From the NCBI GenBank assembly GCA_024516035.1, contig CM044959.1, positions 26,167,644 to 26,231,643 of the forward strand: a DNA stretch of 64,000 nt, given 5' to 3'. The notes beneath the pieces are model-generated. The model was not told the origin of the DNA and searched no databases. It saw only the letters and a program-made list of their open reading frames with translations. Shown piece after piece: positions 21,536 through 36,224 of this stretch. Made by a program: the position numbers and the translations under genes. Positions within the stretch are counted from its first letter, which is position 1; every line of letters begins with the position of its first letter. Source of the stretch: Bactericera cockerelli (lineage: Eukaryota > Arthropoda > Insecta > Hemiptera > Triozidae).

Positions 21536-24500
21536 ATACTTAAACATAGCTTCTAAAATAAAAATTTGCTTTCCATTTGAAGAAAATCTTAAAAATGCTT
21601 ATTTCAGATTTGGCCTCTAGATAGATTAATCAGAGTAGTCAGTTACAAAATATGTAGTTTGAAGTGTCAATAATTAAGAAAATGGTTTTAAATATGTAAA
21701 AGTAAATAAATGAAATTAGTTCCTTTTATGTTTGCATGTACCTACTGCTACACTACTCATCAACATAGTTTAGATAACAAGTTGCTCTATTAAGGCACAT
21801 CGGAGAAACTTATACTCATCTAACTGCTATCCTTTCTTCGAGCAATCATCTAAATTATTCTAAATCAATAAAACTGTTAGAAAATCAATCAATGCTGATG
21901 CATAGCCTAGAATTATCATAACATTAAAGTATCTGATGTCATAAACCAAAGCTCACCAACCGGTTTCGTCGGAATCGATTTGAAGAGTGATTATTAAATG
22001 GACGACTGGTTGTCAAGCAGATTCTTTTCTCCCTCGCTGAAAGAAAGTAAAAGTCGCAGAGTTCTGCCCCGTGGGCTAATTGATAGCAGTTATAATTGAG
22101 GGAGTCGCTAATAACAACAGGTCTGGTCAGGTGATGACAGTGATTTTGGCATCTCATCCATTTGCTCGAGATATGTAGAGGTATAAGAAAAAAAGAAAAA
22201 ATATAATAAAAAAAAGTAATAATGATAATGAAGTTTCAAAAAGTAGGATATCTCTGATACTCAGAGTTTTCTATATTCCGATTGTTATTCCTTACTTTAA
22301 CCAAATACTGAGAAATCATCCAAATTTGTGATTTTTAGAATATTTGAGGGCCCAGAAATATTCCATAAAAGGGACAATTTTTGGAGTAACATAATGAGTT
22401 ACTAAACCAAAGTAAAAATGAGCTGATTTCAATGAATAAATTTAGAATAATAAACTTACTAATTTTACTTTCCATATCTGGACCACCAAATTCTTCAGAC
22501 TTAGCACATGTAGCACGTCGCATCGCCACAGCCTTGTCACACAAACATGGGTTGAACCCGTCGATTTGTAAAAAAAACACCATGAACAAATGGATATGGC
22601 GACGGGGGTTTGACCCTACAGCATTCTCTGCGGGCTCACAATACACACATAGACAATAGACAAACTTACTCTCATTATTCACATCAGTAGACGCGTGTAT
22701 TGCCATTTTTACCACGGTTGGATACGAATCCACATGTACCATTCTATGTCCATTCTAGACGTTGCTTAACGAAACTGTATTCAATGTGCGATCCACGCCG
22801 ATATCATTTTCTTCTCAATATTACTAGATATTAGGTATTCATGTCTCGCATGTTCTCTTCACAATGGGTATTCAATATTCATGTGATCAGTGATCAATGT
22901 TGGGATGCGATTTTCCAGCTGCATGGTTTTTCCAAATTTCGATGAAAATAGATTTCAGTTCTTAGAATCACACACCTGTATTGGTTCCTAGAATCTCTAT
23001 TCTGATACTTAGAGGTACATGAAGTGCACAGACATCAGCAACAACATCCACCTTGATAATATGAACAGTTTGATGTATGACTCATGGACTCGCAGTAACT
23101 TTCTGAAGCACCACGTCGAATGATTCAAACAGAGCGTTTATGCTCTTTCAAGTAATTTTAGAGTATTTGCAGAGATTTTTTTTCCGGTTTAACGGCGCTT
23201 TAACAAGGCGGTAAGCTTGTCGTTCACGCCGGATCCTCGAGTTATATTTTGGGGAATATGTTGGTGGCTTTGAGGAATGCTATGAGGGAGTCACTTCCCA
23301 CTTGACAAGTCGGGTTCTTTGCAGCCCTATCAACACTATCTCATTTCCCTTGCAGAGATTTTTGATCAATTTAAAGTGAGGCTTTTTCTACGTACCTACA
23401 CCATCAAGTGCTATTTCTATTGATTTTGGGTTCTGCTTAACGTCTCTATAACATTAGGTTCATTTGGGACGGACGTTGCAACTTGTATGAAACTTTTACA
23501 CCTGCCTCCCACATGATTCTCACCCAGCTTGGGTTTGGGCGGGAATAGCCTGCAACCCAACAAATCTTTACCTCGCTGGAAGTTGTTTCACTTCAGAGAT
23601 TTTTAGATTTGGTTTTCCTACTTTTCAGAGTTGAAATGGCATTTCTTATCTCTTTGCCGGAGCTCTGGGAACTGAAACCATAATTTTTCAAGGAAATGCG
23701 TAGATATAGTAGAGTTAAATGGGAGAAGCTATGGTTTAAGACTTTTGAGCGGCTCTATTTTGTGGTCAAGTCTACGTTAATAACAAATAGTGACGCTTTC
23801 AATCTGACTTTCATGTGTTATTAATTCTGTCAATATAATGTTGCTTCATGAAAGTTATCAATTACATGCAATATGCATCCAACAAATAGTGATCTCATTT
23901 GACATAATTGAGCCATATTATAATGAGAATTGCACACAGGATGAAAGGCTGTATCGGTTTTGAATGATAGATTACACTATGGTTTATGCTTCTCCCATTG
24001 ACAAACGTTATTGGTAATACCATACATAATTATGCTGGTCTTATATAAACTAGATACCTTACCTACATCGTCATTAAAACAGAAAGTGTGCTCATCTTGT
24101 TCTACAATAATACATATGTATTCAAACTTGTACAATGTACAACATTCTTGGTAAGCTCATGATCCTACGTACTTACGTGTGATGCAGTATTATCTTGAGA
24201 AACAAATTAGTGTTTCTGGTCTGAATTAAGAAATAAAAGTTACACGGCATATTAATTGAATTATTGTTCACGTATAAGTATAATTAAAATTGTATAGGTA
24301 TTTAAATGTTAAATTTTAAGCGTTCTGAAGTTTAAAATTTGAAAATCGGTCAGTTATCAATAAAATTTAAACCAAATGTATTACATTAAAAAAGAAAGAA
24401 AGAATTTTTTGGAATTCTTCGACAAACAGTATTTTTCAGAATATTTGATTTTTTCCCAATGCTTCTAAACCCTTACTTCAGGAAATCGGTAGCTATTCGG

Positions 24501-25342
24501 CTGGCCTGGTGTTTGTTCCTTTAGAACAGAGAAACGAACAGTCCTGAAAATTTCCCCGGTTCTACAGGGTGTACATTCTACACTGTATACTTGCTGATAA
24601 TGCGTCATTTGTATCCAGACTTGAGGATTTAACAATGATGAAAGGAAATCAAGAGATCAGGATCATATTGGAGTATGACTTAGCATTACAACTGGCTGTC
24701 GTGATTACAGATTTTATAGCCATGTCCGAGGAAAGGTACTAGTTGTACCAACATACTGATAGGATTGAGGGATCGCCAGCTGCTTTACACTCAGCATCAG
24801 TGAGGAACCGTTAATACAGCTTCTTTGTAAGTAATATCATTATTTATGACAGGAATATTAAAAGTTGAGAGACTTGAACGATAAAAAATAGTCCTGTTAT
24901 GGATTGTGATGTCAAGATGTGTAATATCAAATTTTGTCGTGTGGGCAAGACTAAATAAGTATCTGTATTTTTTTACAACATGCGTACTACCGTCTAATTT
25001 AGTGGAAGGTCATGTCAAGCTTATAATTAATTTACTGAGTAAGGTCGTGCGAGCTGGATAATACGAGGCAGTGGAAAGAGGTAATTTTGAAGTGAATAAA
25101 GAAGTTATAAGTTCTATCTCGCGAATAAAAGCATTCGATATCTTTACTTGTCTTATCCATGCTCAAGCAGGTCGATTGTCAACATGTTGAGGTTGATTGG
25201 TTGGCACTTCGATATATAATTTATATATATATGCCTATGGTAACTTACGATAACCGATAAGTATTTATGGCAAGTCGTGGTATGTGCATATTCAAATTTG
25301 ACAGACAGGGCAATTAAACGCCCTGAAACTAAAATATAGAAT

Positions 25343-25555
25343 TTCTTATATAAAATGTCAAAGTCACTCACTGACCACTGACACTGACTGATCATCGCTC
25401 TCAGCCCAAACCGTAGTCTAGGAGCTGAAATTTGGTAGGTAGCTTTGTCTATAGTCTAGATGTGCATAAGACGATTTTCGACTCCACTACACACTGCATG
25501 CAAAAGGATTTTTGCTTTACGCCATGCCCGCCCCAAAGCGGCGACAGCCGCTAGT
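25343..25555 (+). mobile_element. Helitron-like non-autonomous element, deletion-ridden copy
   Basis: 5' end TCTTATATAAAATGTCAAAG, then TCACTCACTGAC; 3' end AGCGGCGACAGCCGCTAGTA, a short hairpin followed by CTAGT, as in Helitron 3' ends. Compared with the copy at 50144-50392, about fifteen single bases are missing, many of them inside homopolymers. Confidence 0.6.
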
Positions 25556-26174
25556 ATAATATTCAACGTTATATAGGTATTTCAAATAGGGTTATTGTTA
25601 TTGTGGTGTGAAACAGGATAAGCCCCGCTTTGAACTTCAAGCTATATGGACATTAAGACAGGAGATCTTCTCCTAGGACAGTCCTATAGAGCCGCTTGTA
25701 AGACGGATGACGTCACTGTATCTCGTCTGTCGGAGAGGAATAGCTGTAACCAGGTCAACAACCGACGGCGATGAAAATTCACAATGATAACTTTCAGCCT
25801 GATGTAACGACTTTCATAATTTATATGAAAAAAAACCCATTTTAAAATGATGAAAAATGTAGCAACCTCCCACGACCTGGCTACGAGATATTATGAAGAG
25901 GTATAAAGGGTAGGCTGGTTCATACATACATATTGCATTTCTCTTCTCTACACAATGAGGTGAATAAGCTCCGCCGTGTATAAGATGTGTTACTTTGTTT
26001 ATTCTGGGGCACAGGAAGTCTTCGTCCTACCAGTCTCAAGTCTTAATGAAAAATAAACACAACTCTTGCAACAGAAGAAAGCTTGCTGTGTCAAGGGAGT
26101 TTCCCTGAGTTTTTTCTGTCCGATATCAAAACTTTTCTTTTGTCTAATTGAGAAGGGACATTTGCTCTTAGCTA

Positions 26175-26396
26175 GTTATAATAATAATACTCTTTAGTGG
26201 AAGGTAACCACCAGACGAGGTTAATGCTCAAAGCATTTTCTACCACCTAACCCTCAGAGTCTTATTGTTATGTGCTCAAGAACTCAAATTAATGAGGAAA
26301 AATTCATGCACTGGGTGGGGTTCGAACCAACGGATCCCTACACTACCTGGATTACCAGACTAGCGCGTTAACCTCTTGACTACCAGTGCACTAAGT
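26175..26396 (-). mobile_element. tRNA-SINE family S3, reversed
   Basis: Box-B complement GGGTTCGAACCAACGGATCC, body complement GTTAATGCTCAAAGCATTTT, and a (TAA)n tail at the 26175 end. Full length. Confidence 0.8.
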
Positions 26397-28264
26397 TGGC
26401 TGAGATGACAGTGTCCTTGCCTTTGAACCTCACAATTAGAGTTTGATTCCTGGCTAGAGTAAATAGTTGGACGGCTTGCTTACTTTTACTTGCCTACCTT
26501 TCTTCCGTTTTGAAATATGTACCTAATAATTATGTACGATCATACCTCATATTAGTTACAAGTCTCATGAAAAAAAAAAATCGAAGATCAATATCGAGAA
26601 TCTACTGTCTTTGTTTTATCTTGGTATGACATAACATAAACAAATATGACAAAGCATTCTTCCTTTTGCAGCATCGACAGTACTGACTGACTACTGCATT
26701 TCTTAGACATAAATGTAATTGTACATACACAATTCAATGATATAATGTAGATGGTTAAAACTAGCCGAGCTTACTACCTTTATGCATGAGTTTTCTCTTG
26801 GAAATACTCTGTTTTTCTGTACTCTGTTTTGTGTTCAATACAAATGTTCAAATTGAGTGAGTACCTGTCCTATAGCTATTAGGTACCCAGTGAGAAATAT
26901 TATAAACAAATTTCCTTGTCCCCGGAGATGTCCAGAAACATTTCCTCCCTAGGAACCTTTCATGTGTTCCCCTCATAACAAACCTGTTTGTCTTCTGTAA
27001 GTCGTACTTACAGCTCAAAGGTCCCAAGTGACTCCCTCCTCATTGTTCCGGAAAAGTTAGGGTCTGCTTGTTATTAAAAAGTTAGGGTCTGCTTGTTATT
27101 AAAGTTTAAAAAATCTTTTGTCCTTGGGGAGATGAACAAACTGGACATCCTCTGAACTTTCGGGCTCATGGAAACCTCACTGAACCTTAAAAGACAATTT
27201 TGTTATTTCCACCGAATGACTTTCTTCTAGGGATGGTCTAAGAATAAAAATAAACTGCAAAGAAGAAAGAAAAGTTACATAACTGGATAGTCTGGACATG
27301 TATAAATATAATTATGTATTACATTAAGCAATGGAAATCATGCACTCACGTAGTTCACGTATTGGGAAAAAAATCTTATCAAAAGGAAACATGGCCATGT
27401 TTACATTGTTTACTTCTGTAGATGAGTGTCTAAAATAATTCCATGTGATGGTATCATCTCAATGACACAGTTGAGAGAATACATATATTACGTATACATA
27501 CTATAATTATGTCCATTTGGTTTATTAGAGCTTGGGGCTATACTTACCCTAAAAAGCTGCATATCTTGATGAACATACGGCCAAGTGATGCATATCCCTC
27601 TACCGTGCGAGGTAACTTTAAATCTATGTATAAGTGGCACCTTTACATTTTGCTGTGAACTCTCATGCATTTATCTAACAATGGAGACATGTGGAATGTA
27701 GAGCATGTCGATTTCTCGATGGTCTACTACTCTACAGACAAGGCATACTATAATTATCAGAGTATAAGGGAAGCTAAGGACGTATTATATCATCCATGGG
27801 ATGTTAGCTTATAACTAATTGTTGTGTTAGCTAATAACCAAGTGTAATATTATCTTTAATAATTAATTCATAATGCTAGATAGCTACTTGGTACTAGGTG
27901 TTTGGCTAAAGTGTTATGAACAGTAAGTTATTCACATAAGGTAAGTAAATGAGGCGATGGATGGCACGCACTCCAGAAATGAGGCTATCTATCTGTCTAT
28001 CCTTCAGTCCATGTCCATCTGATCTCAATACCGGAGGAATGTCTACTAATCTTCATATTTACATGCTCCATATTAATATTGGATCATCTCTAACGGAGCA
28101 CCTAGCACAGAGGTTTGTCCTAAGAATCCAAGATGCATGGTATGCGTACGCTATAGTGAAATACCAAAATTCCAGAAGATATTATGGTCGCAATTACAAG
28201 CAGAGATGGCTCACCAACTCACCATGCACTTTGAGTACACCAGTTCTGGGTGAATCACTCAAAG

Positions 28265-28300
28265 CTTAAGTTAAGCAACGTCGAGCACGACGAAAAGAAA
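28265..28300 (+). mobile_element. Possible 5S-like SINE scrap
   Basis: AAGTTAAGCAACGTCGAGCA is close to the A-box region of 5S rRNA and to the SINE heads at 1370 and 20369. Flanks do not match, so this is only a short remnant, or chance. Confidence 0.35.
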
Positions 28301-28545
28301 CACATGGATTTGTGCCCGCCCTGCCAAGAATCCATCTATTTTTGCTGCTATACCACCCCACTCAGGACATATCGATTGCGAAATTCTGATGAGCCGTTCT
28401 TAAGCCACGCTGAGTAAGGAAAAAAAATGGATGGGTGACACAAAAAATATTCACGTTTTTCGACTTAAATGACATTTGTGTGTATTGTGTGTGTAACTGT
28501 GTATGTGTGTTTAATTGGAAGGCGAAGCGGTGGGTGTAACAAGCT
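28300..28545. mobile_element. Reversed relative of the 7559-8613 element
   Basis: Complement of the same blocks: TTCTGATGAGCCGTTCTTAA, ATTCACGTTTTTCGACTTAA, a GT-rich tract, then GGCGAAGCGGTGGGTGTAAC and AAGCTAGTT. The CA tract here is short, about 45 bp against 400 bp at 7597. Confidence 0.55.
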
Positions 28546-30389
28546 AGTTGCAAATAAACAAGAAAAATAATACATAAAATGCAATTTTATTAGTTTCCAA
28601 TTATTAGTTTCATAGGACTCACCTTTTCCTGAATTCCTATGAAATACATTACGCATTTCCAATAAGATGTTAGTTGTTGTACCTACGGTTTTATGTGGAG
28701 AAACAGACATACTCAGATCTGAAGACAGAAGTCCCTAGTTATACGTATTGGAAGTGTGATTATTAGATAACTCGAATGACAACAGACTTATCAGCTTATC
28801 ACAATGTAAACAAACACCATGTCCGGTGTAAACACAGCAAGCAGTTCACTTACCCACAGTACCAGAGTTATGGAGAAGGTAAATGCTGACATGACGTGAT
28901 CTACTTCAGTGCTTCTCAATCCAATATCCCTGCTCTGCATCAGACTCCTGAAGAATAGATCATCTGGTCATTTCCCACAAGCGGATTAAAATTTATCTGT
29001 ATTGAATAGAAGTGGAGGTAGTCCTGAGGTACTCATCTCCCATCTCCCCATCTGTGATAGCCCAATAAAGGTACCTTTCCACATGAACATAGTCTTATCT
29101 ATATTGGATTGTTTACTTAGGATATACCACACACAAATAGGAATAAATCCTGTGATTTGATACAAGAATGAGAAGTCTGGTGACATAGTTCCATCTCGGA
29201 GTAACGAAAACAAAGCAAACCAGATCCCCTCTGTCTTTGTCCCTCCCTGCTAGACTCAAGTGATGTAGGAAGTCTAGCACAACAATAAGGTGTACAGCAG
29301 TATTGTGGTTTGGTGTAACAAGATGACGGAAAGACAAAGAGATGAGCCCTCATTACCATACACTGTAACGATGACACATTACCATACTCGGCTCTTTCTC
29401 TGCGGTTTTCTTTGTTAAAAATCTGAAGAAAGAGAGAGAGAGAATAGGGGTAGGGGCAAGTTTGCTGGTTCATTGTCCCCGTGGAATTTGGGCTCGATTT
29501 TACTGAGCAAGAGATGGCCTTTATATTTGATGCCAAAAAATAACTTTCCTACACTTCGATAGCCTTTAATAACATAATCGACTTCACAAATAGGAATATC
29601 GCATAAATGAAATATCCGACAAGAACAATTATATAGGACCAAATTTATGTTGTACATGAATGTCTTAATAGTACAAGTACAAACATCTCAACCTCTATAG
29701 TAGGTATATGACACTAGATCGATGGAATAAAAGCTTTTTTGTAAAAAATAAAAAATATGGTAATGATAGACCGATAAATCAAACAATTATTATTATATGG
29801 CTCGTTAATAACTTGGCCTCAACTCACCGAACCTTACTTTGTAAGACCTTGTCTAACCACAGCATTGGTATAGCGAGCTGTCTGCATAGATAAACTATCT
29901 TTATTCATGGTTAACTGTTCATGTTACTTACCTACATTTCATTGCTTTTCTTGAGTTTTTCACATTCTCTTGAATATTCTATCCACGATAAGTAGGTATC
30001 CTGACTTCATGTTTCTTCTCGTTCAATCTGATGAAGTGCTCTTCCTGCCAACACCTTGAGTTGGATGTTAAATTGTTCCAGACGTCAGGGATGCGTGACG
30101 GATGTTATATATACATAAGTACAGAATATATACATAAGTGACTAAATGCTCACAGATTCAAAATTACGATTCTGTCTTCCTACAGAACATAATTTTGAAT
30201 TTAATTTAAAATATGAATTTTCAGAATCAGTCAGCGTTACCAGATTTTATACTGGGTATGTCGATGATTTACAAATGTAACTAGCCAATGAAAATTCAAA
30301 TACACTAGCCGTGACTAGCCAAAAGCATTTGACCTTGAAAGCGCTAGTTCAAATATTTAAGCTTTGAGTGGTAATTAAAATTCAAATAA

Positions 30390-30510
30390 TGTGTTTTTCT
30401 CAATGACGTGTTTTATTGAAAACACCCGCCCGACTCATTAGGAGAAAAACACCAAACATCTTTTTCCTATTTTATGTTTTCATGTACGTATTTCTCTTTT
30501 AGGTGTTTTA
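30390..30510. repeat. Second GGTGTTT/AAACACC block
   Basis: GTGTTTTTCTCAATGACGTG, AAAACACCCGCC, AAAACACCAAAC and TAGGTGTTTTATAAC resemble the block at 378-945, suggesting that both derive from one repeat family. Confidence 0.5.
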
Positions 30511-30984
30511 TAACATACATAATTTCAGCCACCAGAAAAGTACTGGTACGCAGAAACATTGTTAAAAAGGTTTTTTGATGGTTATTGGATTTATTCCCTC
30601 CGGCTGACGCCCTCATTAGAACATTGAAAAATCCTTTTTTAGTCTACCTCCAAGGCATAAAAGGCACCTGTACACCAAATTTCAGACTTCTAGGACCTAG
30701 GGGAAGCACGAGTATCTACAGGGAAACAGACATGAATGAGTGAGTGAGGGTTAAGTAATTTTTGACCCAATATTGACTTGGTCAAAAATCAAAAACTGTT
30801 TATGTTATTATTTAGTGTTTGCGCAAAATTTAGTGAGTAGCATCGTATAGTATAGTACTAAGTTGTAGGACTTTTTCAATTATTTTACAACCAAGTAGTA
30901 ATATGTACTTTAAAACAAAATAAATATTTACTTGCAGAAAAACATGTTTCCCTACTGTTCTACCTTGTTGGTACATTCTTCAGG

Positions 30985-31268
30985 TGGTAGTCACTGTGGC
31001 AGAGCGAGTTAGCGCGCTAGGCATTGCACACATGGTGACCTGGGTTCGATTCCCAGCGGGGGAGGATTTTTTCTGCTCTGTACTTGGATGTTCGGGGTCC
31101 ACTCATACCTCGTGAGGAAAAATGAGTAGCTGCTTTAATGTGAAGCAGCGACCAGTGGCAGAATCTTAGGCAAAAAAATAATAATACAAGATATTGTAAA
31201 TTAGCGTGGTAAAGTCCTATGATTCTGCGCTACCCACTAAAATTGTGACATAATAACACAAAGAAAAA
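30985..31268 (+). mobile_element. tRNA-SINE family S4, full length
   Basis: Head GTGGCAGAGCGAGTTAGCGC, box B GGGTTCGATTCCCAGC, body GTCCACTCATACCTCGTGAG and TGATTCTGCGCTACCCACTA, ending GTGACATAATAACACAAA. Nearly identical to the copy at 63392, so recently active. Confidence 0.85.
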
Positions 31269-32293
31269 GCATTATTATTATATTATTATTATTACATTCT
31301 TCAGGTGAAACCAGTAGCATCGATGCTAAGAGAGAAAAGTGGAAAACACATTAGGTATTTTTGAAGAATGTGCTAAGATGAGTTGAAGATAATAACACCA
31401 GCATGCATAACGGTTTGACTGCCAATGAAAAATAAAATGTAGGACAAATATTACAGACGGTTGAACGGACATCGATATGGCTCATAAATACAAGAACCAA
31501 AGCTTTTCCCAAACCTCTTGCCAGCCATGCCACTATGCTCCCAGTGGACACAGAAACAACCTGTCCGATAGTTTGGATTCAAGTATAGGTTCTATTCATT
31601 CAAACCAGTAGGTTCTTTAATATTAACAAGGTAAATTCAAGCCTTCACTCTTAGGGTGTTGTTTTTCTATTTGGACTTGAAGAAAGAGTTTTTGGATGTT
31701 TGAGGAGAAAAAGAACGCATTGTATTTTTGACGATAATCCTTCAAATCTCCCGCGATGATTCCAATTCATTGTATTACCCCCAAAAAATATACCTCTACA
31801 CTTGTGTAAATATGTCTGTGTGAATACGGCCCTAGCAAATTCACCAGTAAATTACTTGATTTCCTTTTTACCTTCCTTGTCCTATAGAAAGGAAAGTAAA
31901 TGAATCACCAAAACAAATCGAAATTACAAATTCGTCAGCGCGACAGTCGAATTTCATTTATGATCTTCTGGTTCTATGATTGTCATACGGTGGTAAAAAT
32001 TACTTTGAATAATATGCTCATTATTTTATTTGGCTACCACTGGTATCAATTAGACAAAGATCTAGCCCATCTCCAAAATGGTTTGGACGGAAACACATGG
32101 CTACCTACTGAATACAATGGACTGAACACTTGGGATGTTATGAAATATTGGACTTGCAGTGATAACAATAGACACTGGGCACAGGTATTTCAGGTGTAGA
32201 GTTCTCTCCTCAAGGTATGGTAATGAGGAGCAGCATTGAGACAAGGTCAGAGTCGGGTTATTTCTCTTCACTGATATGATTTTTTGTTTTTAT

Positions 32294-32502
32294 AGTTTTG
32301 TCTGGCTGGGGGACTATAAACAGGGAGTAGACCAGCAGTCTGGCTGGGGGACTATAAACAGGGAGTAGACCAGCATTGGCTTGGTTCTGGGGGCCCTTGT
32401 CAATTATTAGCCTCCTTGTAAAGACAGTGGTAGAAGTGCTGAGTCATTCCTCCACTGTCTTGCTACCATCGTTCACGATGACGCCACCCTATGATGATGA
32501 CA
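32294..32502 (+). mobile_element. VNTR transposon copy with two repeat units
   Basis: GTCTGGCTGGGGGACTATAA starts at about 32297 and again at about 32338, each followed by CAGGGAGTAGACCAGCA. Then the family body through CACGATGACGCCACCCTATG. Confidence 0.75.
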
Positions 32503-34254
32503 GTTTTACGAATTATTTTTCCAAGCCAAAAAAAAAAAATGCTTCCAAGAAAGATGGAAAGATTCCGTTTTTAAGGAAGTTAAGGAAGTATTGAATCGGC
32601 CAGTTTTCTCAAAAACAATTGCCTCGGACACTATCTGTTCCTTGCCACTTCGGCAGTCGGGTAAACTTCTCCTTTGATTTTCTTGAAACGAATTCAATCC
32701 GCAGACTAAAAGCGTTTAAATAAATTCTACATCCTGAATCCTGAACATCTCGTATCAATAAAAATTAGAATGCCCTGATAGTAGAATTGGTTTTTGTCAC
32801 GTTTTCACAATATGAGATGGTGATATCGGCATGTAGACAGCAATAAAAACCTCGTATAGCCTCTGCACTTTTGCTGTCTAATCTATTGACTGAGGATACA
32901 GGAACTGACTACACCAGGGGCTTGGAGATATGAATTTGCTGACCAGACGGATTGGTCTTACTTCTTGTGAGACATTTCATCATCGTCGAGTAGGAGTTGC
33001 TTTCTTTTGAACCTCCAGGCGCGGCGGAACCCGCGCTTTGGTTTGTGTTTCACATGACTAAACCAGTGTAATGTGCAAACTTCGTATTCATCAGGTTTAT
33101 CACGTTCTATATGTCAAGCTCCTCGTCCGCTTGCGATAAAATTATTTCATAGTCTTTGTCTACACCCCCATGTATTGAGAAGTTATTGAAGGGGCCCTAG
33201 ATGACGAGTTCCAAACCAACTTCCACAGTTTCCAGGAATTCCAGACCTTTTTTGCAGCCGTCGACAGACCTTCAACATTTTTTTCTGTGTGTGTGCGTGT
33301 TACCTTGAAAGCTACACAAACATACATGTTGTATTTATATACCAGTAGTACAAACAGTGGAACTAATGAAACAGTCTGATTTTATCTTTAACACCTTCTG
33401 TAATAAAATTGTTACTTGGTAGTGGTACCTACTGTTGAAGTGTTGGAAAAGAAATAATGAATTATGATGTGCCACCTCATGAACTCGACATGTTATGCAC
33501 CCAGACTGTGTTCTTGAGTACAACAAGTAGGTTTCCTATTGATAACGGATAATATTGGGTTTATTATTTAGGAACAGGATAACTGTGGAGACACACGTGA
33601 CGTTTACCATACAGGGTAGCTCATCATTAGAGTAGACTTTATTTATATTTATACCACTTGAAGAGAACTCAATTGTCTCTCCAGTCAGTTTTTTTAGTTG
33701 TTTTTACTATGTGGTAAAATAACTGAATAATGGTGGGAACCGAACTCGTGATTCTCCTCACAACCTGAGTTACCTGGCTAGCTCCCAGACCACCATTGTA
33801 TAATATGTACAATTGTACATTGTCGTCTTCCACCAGAGGACTTCATCCATGTATGTGTGAACCAGACTCAAGTGTAGAGTGGAACACCCTGTATAGTATG
33901 AAGGTCTGAGTCAAGTGTCCTGCAGCCCAGGTGCTGGCACTTTCTACGTCTTCCAGCAGAGGACTTCATCAACTCACGACCACCTTGCTTCCGAAGTCAT
34001 GTGGTGGAAACATACCCAGATAAGATGAAAATTAGTCGAAATTTATAAGTTCTCAGAAAAACTTAAAAAAAACTAGAGTTCACTGAAAAAACTAGAGTTC
34101 ACTGACGATGCCGTAACTGGCGAAATGGCGAAAATAAACAAATACGTAAAACAAAAAAAGCCAAGTGTTTTCTATCTTCAAATTATTTTGATGAAAACTA
34201 GTTCACTACCACTGTTTCTTATAAAAATATGTTGTTCCATTTGGCATTGAGAGG

Positions 34255-34682
34255 ACACCTTAAGTGTACAAAATTTTTATCTTCCTTGACAAAGATTATT
34301 CCAATGAACCAAATCAGACATTTTAAAGCTCTGATGTAGCGAAAGTTAGAAAGACTAGTAGTTTATCGCTTGTGGGTTAGTTAGAGATGTCGCTATTGGA
34401 CTTGGGATTGCAAATTATAATGCTTAAAGTTTAAAAAAAGCCTGAAACAAACTCGGTTTTGTACACCTTAACTGTACAAAACACTCCAAATTTGATCTTC
34501 CTTGCCAAAGATTATTCCGATGAACCAAATCAGACACTTTAAAGCTCTGATGTAGCGAAAGTTAGAAAGACTAGTAGTTTTATCGCTTGTGAAGCGTTAG
34601 TTAGAGATGTCGCTATTGGACTTTCAATTGCAAATTATAATGCTTACATTTTAAAAAAAGCCCGAAACAAACTCGGTTTTGT
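34255..34682. repeat. 208-bp tandem duplication
   Basis: ACACCTTAAGTGTACAAAA at 34255 and ACACCTTAACTGTACAAAA at 34463 start two copies of a block that ends AACAAACTCGGTTTTGT. A few percent divergence and a small insertion in copy 2. No ORF; function unknown. Confidence 0.85.
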
Positions 34683-36224
34683 GTAAACATAGATTGTCTA
34701 TTGAAAATATTTTGGCAAACACTCCCTTTCTGCTAAGCCGAATCGCTTTTTGAATACATAACTTTAAGATTTTTAATTCCCAGCATGTTTAGAAACTCTG
34801 ACAAAATCTCAATTATTAGAGTGAGCTATGTGGCACATCCACCATATTTTAACTAATTCTATGCAAATGTAGACATTGCTTCGGTTGTTCTCTTGGTCTG
34901 GGGACACATTTCTTGCGTAAATTACAAGATTAGGAGTGGTCTTTGTTGCAAACTTGGAAGACTTAATCACCACGAGTACTTCCTGAGAAAACTTTCTAAT
35001 ACAGAAGTCTTAATTCATGAGAGTCTTCATCCGTAATGTTGGGTTGGGATTGTCCACATTCAAGATTAGGAAATATGATATCAAAGATTAGGAAATATGA
35101 TATCAAATTTATTTGATTCAGTTAATTTAATATCATGTCATTTCGCTATATTTACTCTATCATGCAATGCGGTTTTGGTATCCTGTTTGGGTATGCATAT
35201 TACCTGTTTACTCTTTGATAAAAATTATTGATCCATAGTTGCCACTTTTTCAGCTTCTTCAATTAGAAGTTGCAATTCCTTGTGTGAAGGCACCATAGAT
35301 CTCCTTTCTTTAATATCTTACCCTGTACTTCCATTTCTTGATCTGTCACTCAGTTTCCATGGAAACAATAATACGTTATTTCATAATTAAATTAAATACT
35401 ATAAATACTCTGATAATGGAGCATATGTCTCGTGTTACTCGAATAAATTAAAACGCTTCATATATATTATGTCTTTTCCTCTCCTATTAGGTGAAGCATA
35501 TAAGAGGGGTCTTTTGTCAGAATGAAACAGGAACACAACTACTTAACATGTCAATTTCTAGGTGACACTTGGGTCGGAAAACAATGAAATATGTCTCTTC
35601 ACTTGCTTTCTCGTTCTCATTTACGTTAATTAACCCCCCCTCCTTACTATGTAGTTCCAAATACACAATTAATTATTCATTCATAACATACTTACCATGT
35701 AATGGATCGGGCAGATTGTCGTGTGTTATTTTTTCAGTATTATTAGACAGATTTACAAATGCCGTTTGCTGTCGAATCAGTGCATTGCTAAGTTTGTTGT
35801 GATATTTTTTGTACTTGTCTAGAATTGCATGAAAGCCAATAGTTCAGGTATCTGAGATATGAATAGTAAAAGTCCGAAAGCCATGTCCATGAGAGTGAGA
35901 GGAGCGAGATGAGACGGAGGATCAGAGAGTGTGAAGATCGTACTGGGAATAGAATTTGAAAATTAGTGGAATGATGATTTTAATTTATGATTGTTTGAAG
36001 TTTATAACAATGAAAATTTCATTACATAATAACTTTTGAGAAGATATTGACAAAGGGCGTTATTATTGCCTGTGGCAATCTCTGCCATCAAACCCATCCA
36101 TTTATACATTCCTAGTAAAAAATGAAAGCCTTTTCCCTACATCTCCCCAAGTTCAACGCGCGCAGTTACTTGTTTCTGCGGTTTAATAAACTAAAGGTAC
36201 TTATCCTAACTGAAGGACGAGATT
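34683..36224. other. Intron 11, 3' part without recognised features
   Basis: AT-rich. Contains one perfect local duplication (AGATTAGGAAATATGATATC at about 35064 and 35085). No gene seen. Confidence 0.55.

Noticed and set aside
22335..22742. 135-codon minus-strand open frame
   Set aside because: Composition is uneven and no family is recognised; probably a frame through an old repeat.
27949..28269. 106-codon open frame in the large intron
   Set aside because: No protein family recognised. The 3' end runs into a 5S-like SINE scrap, so it is chance.
31900..32199. 99-codon open frame in the large intron
   Set aside because: No recognisable domain, no splice context, base composition like the surrounding intron.
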